Shown: positions 6,502 through 7,751 of the stretch, one piece after another
How positions within the stretch are numbered: position 1 is the stretch's first letter
Layout: the number at the start of each line of letters is the position of its first letter
Assembly (NCBI GenBank): GCA_013298335.1
Contig: JAAFHI010000125.1
Coordinates: 1 to 7,751, forward strand
Direction: 5' to 3'
DNA from: Actinomycetota bacterium
Lineage (GTDB): Bacteria; Acidobacteriota; Blastocatellia; Chloracidobacteriales; Chloracidobacteriaceae
DNA: 7,751 nt
The notes under the pieces: generated by a model
The model's input: only the letters and a program-made list of their open reading frames with translations
Told to the model about the DNA's origin: nothing
Database searches by the model: none
Position numbers and translations under genes: made by a program

Positions 6502-7644
6502 ATGAACAAACGGCTCATCTTTTTCCCTGTCGTCATCATCCTCGTCGCGATTGCGGCCACGTTCTGGTTCTGGAAGCGACCGAAGGCCGAGCCGGCGCTC
6601 ACGATGTACGGCACCGTTCAATCCGAGGAAATCGAAGTCGGCTCGAAAATCGGCGGGCGCGTCACCGAAGTCCTGGTCAAGGAAGGCGATTCGGTCACGG
6701 CGGGCCAACCGCTGGCCCGGTTCGACATGGCCGAACTGGCCGCGACGCGCGCGCAGGCCGCCGCCGTGGTCAGCCGCGCCGAAGCCGAACTTTTAAAACT
6801 CGAACACGGCGCGCGTCCCGAGGAAATCGCCCAGGCCGACGCCGCAACCCGGCAGCAGGCCGCGCAGCGTGACGCCGCCGTCGCCGGACCGCGTCCGCAG
6901 GAGATCGCGCAGGCGACCGCCGATCTCGCCGCCGCGCAATCCGACCTCGATAACGCGAACATCCGCCTTGAACGCGCCGAAAAACTGAATTCAAACGGCG
7001 ATATTTCAAAACAGGCGCTCGACGACGCCCGCGCCCGACGCGATTCGGCCACCGCCAAGGTCGAATCCGCCGGACAACGCCTCAAACTCCTCGAAGCCGG
7101 CACGCGAAAGGAGGACTTGCGCGCGGCGGACGCGCGGGTGAATCAGGCGCGCGACGCGGCCCGGCTCGTCCGAAAAGGCCCGCGCGCCGAAGACATCGCG
7201 GCGGCCCGCGCCGCCGTCCGCGAAGCCAAAGCCAGAGTTCAGCAACTCGACGTCCAACTGGCGGAAGGCGAAATCCGCTCACCGGCGCGGTGCCGCGTCG
7301 AAACCGTGACCATTCGCCCCGGCGACCTGCTCGGACCGAACGCCAAAATCATCCGCCTGCTCGAACTCGATCAGGTCTGGGTAAAGGTCTACGCGCCGGA
7401 ACCCGCGCTCGGCAAAATCCGCGTCGGACAGACCGTCAACATCAAGGTGGATGCCTACCCCGACCGGGTGTTCAAAGGGACGGTCGAAAACGTCGCCAGC
7501 CAGGGCGAATTCACCCCGCGCAACATCCAGAGCCGCGACGAACGCTCGCACCAGGTCTTCGCCGTCCGCATCCGCATCGACAACAAGGACGGCGTCTTCA
7601 AATCGGGAATGGCAGCGGAAGTAGGGATGAAGGATGAAGGATGA
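6502..7644 (+). CDS. HlyD/YbhG-type membrane-fusion protein (efflux periplasmic adaptor)
   Basis: The product has 380 residues. An N-terminal membrane anchor (about 6-23, ending FWFW) precedes the first half of the biotinyl-lipoyl-like domain (about 35-75: IGGRVTEVLVKEGDSVTAGQPL). A long coiled-coil hairpin follows (about 76-250), then the returning lipoyl half (about 257-288: IRSPARCRVETVTIRPGD) and a beta-barrel (about 290-375, with GEFTPRNIQSRDERSHQVFAV as in YbhG-like adaptors). The hairpin carries the motif GxRxE-D/E-I/L four times (103, 129, 200, 216), one pair per helix region. The family bridges an inner-membrane transporter to an outer-membrane channel. The partners are probably an ABC ATPase and permeases to the right, outside the window; this is inferred from YbhGFSR-type operons. 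The stop codon lies inside the heptamer repeat, so the last residues (MKDEG) are repeat-encoded, although the family core is complete. Substrate unknown. Confidence 0.93.
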   Translation: MNKRLIFFPVVIILVAIAATFWFWKRPKAEPALTMYGTVQSEEIEVGSKIGGRVTEVLVKEGDSVTAGQPLARFDMAELAATRAQAAAVVSRAEAELLKLEHGARPEEIAQADAATRQQAAQRDAAVAGPRPQEIAQATADLAAAQSDLDNANIRLERAEKLNSNGDISKQALDDARARRDSATAKVESAGQRLKLLEAGTRKEDLRAADARVNQARDAARLVRKGPRAEDIAAARAAVREAKARVQQLDVQLAEGEIRSPARCRVETVTIRPGDLLGPNAKIIRLLELDQVWVKVYAPEPALGKIRVGQTVNIKVDAYPDRVFKGTVENVASQGEFTPRNIQSRDERSHQVFAVRIRIDNKDGVFKSGMAAEVGMKDEG

Positions 7645-7751
7645 AGGATGAAGGATGAAGGATGAAGGATGAAGGATGAAGGATGAAGGATGAAGGATGA
7701 AGGATGAAGGATGAAGGATGAAGGATGAAGGATGAAGGATGAAGGATGAAG
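7625..7751 (+). repeat. Heptanucleotide tandem repeat (GGATGAA), 18 copies, runs off the edge
   Basis: There are eighteen perfect copies of GGATGAA plus one base, with no variant unit. The tract starts inside the last codons of the adaptor gene. Because 7 is not a multiple of 3, all three plus frames read the same cycle, M-K-D-E-G-stop-R, so translation entering it always ends within seven codons. Each ATG is preceded by AAGGA with a 6-base spacer, and each ATG overlaps a TGA (ATGA). The minus strand is stop-free in all frames (cycle L-H-P-S-S-F-I). The right end is not visible, so the true copy number is unknown. Confidence 0.97.

Noticed and set aside
7625..7751. CRISPR array
   Set aside because: The units are directly adjacent 7-base repeats with no spacers; this is a microsatellite.

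Overview
The window is GC-rich (about 60% by eye) bacterial DNA with four genes. The exported proteins, the membrane-fusion adaptor of a tripartite-type pump and the periplasmic two-propeller sensor point to a Gram-negative, double-membrane organism. The secreted propeller protein with an unusual C-terminal domain and the two-propeller sensor fused to a SpoIIE phosphatase remind me of Acidobacteriota or a similar soil or aquatic phylum. That is an impression from protein style only; there is no rRNA or marker gene here.

Layout, left to right. (1) The 3' part of a secreted beta-propeller (lactonase/YncE-like) protein on +, whose signal-peptide end is visible at the left edge, closed by a strong terminator. 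(2) A 570-base gene-free stretch packed with structure: a short GC-rich hairpin repeat, a bulged hairpin, a REPIN-like pair of inverted palindromes and a dyad. (3) A 120-residue, 16-cysteine copper-storage protein (Csp/DUF326 type) on +, with its own terminator and a second copy of the GC-rich hairpin repeat. (4) Converging on it, a 1114-residue minus-strand sensor protein: signal peptide, 14 propeller blades, Y_Y_Y domain, transmembrane helix, coiled coil and SpoIIE-type PP2C phosphatase. (5) A 466-base divergent intergenic region with a 113-base inverted-repeat element, a candidate operator dyad and a decayed third hairpin copy. (6) A HlyD/YbhG-type membrane-fusion protein on +, whose stop codon lies inside 18 perfect copies of the heptamer GGATGAA that run off the right edge.

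The genes do not form one operon. The propeller and copper genes each have their own terminator, the sensor is alone on the other strand, and the adaptor is probably the first gene of an efflux operon whose ABC subunits would lie to the right. The most unusual feature is the heptamer tract. It stacks ribosome-binding-site, start and stop signals exactly at the end of the adaptor gene. The intergenic regions also hold several different inverted-repeat families, which suggests a genome rich in REP/MITE-like elements.
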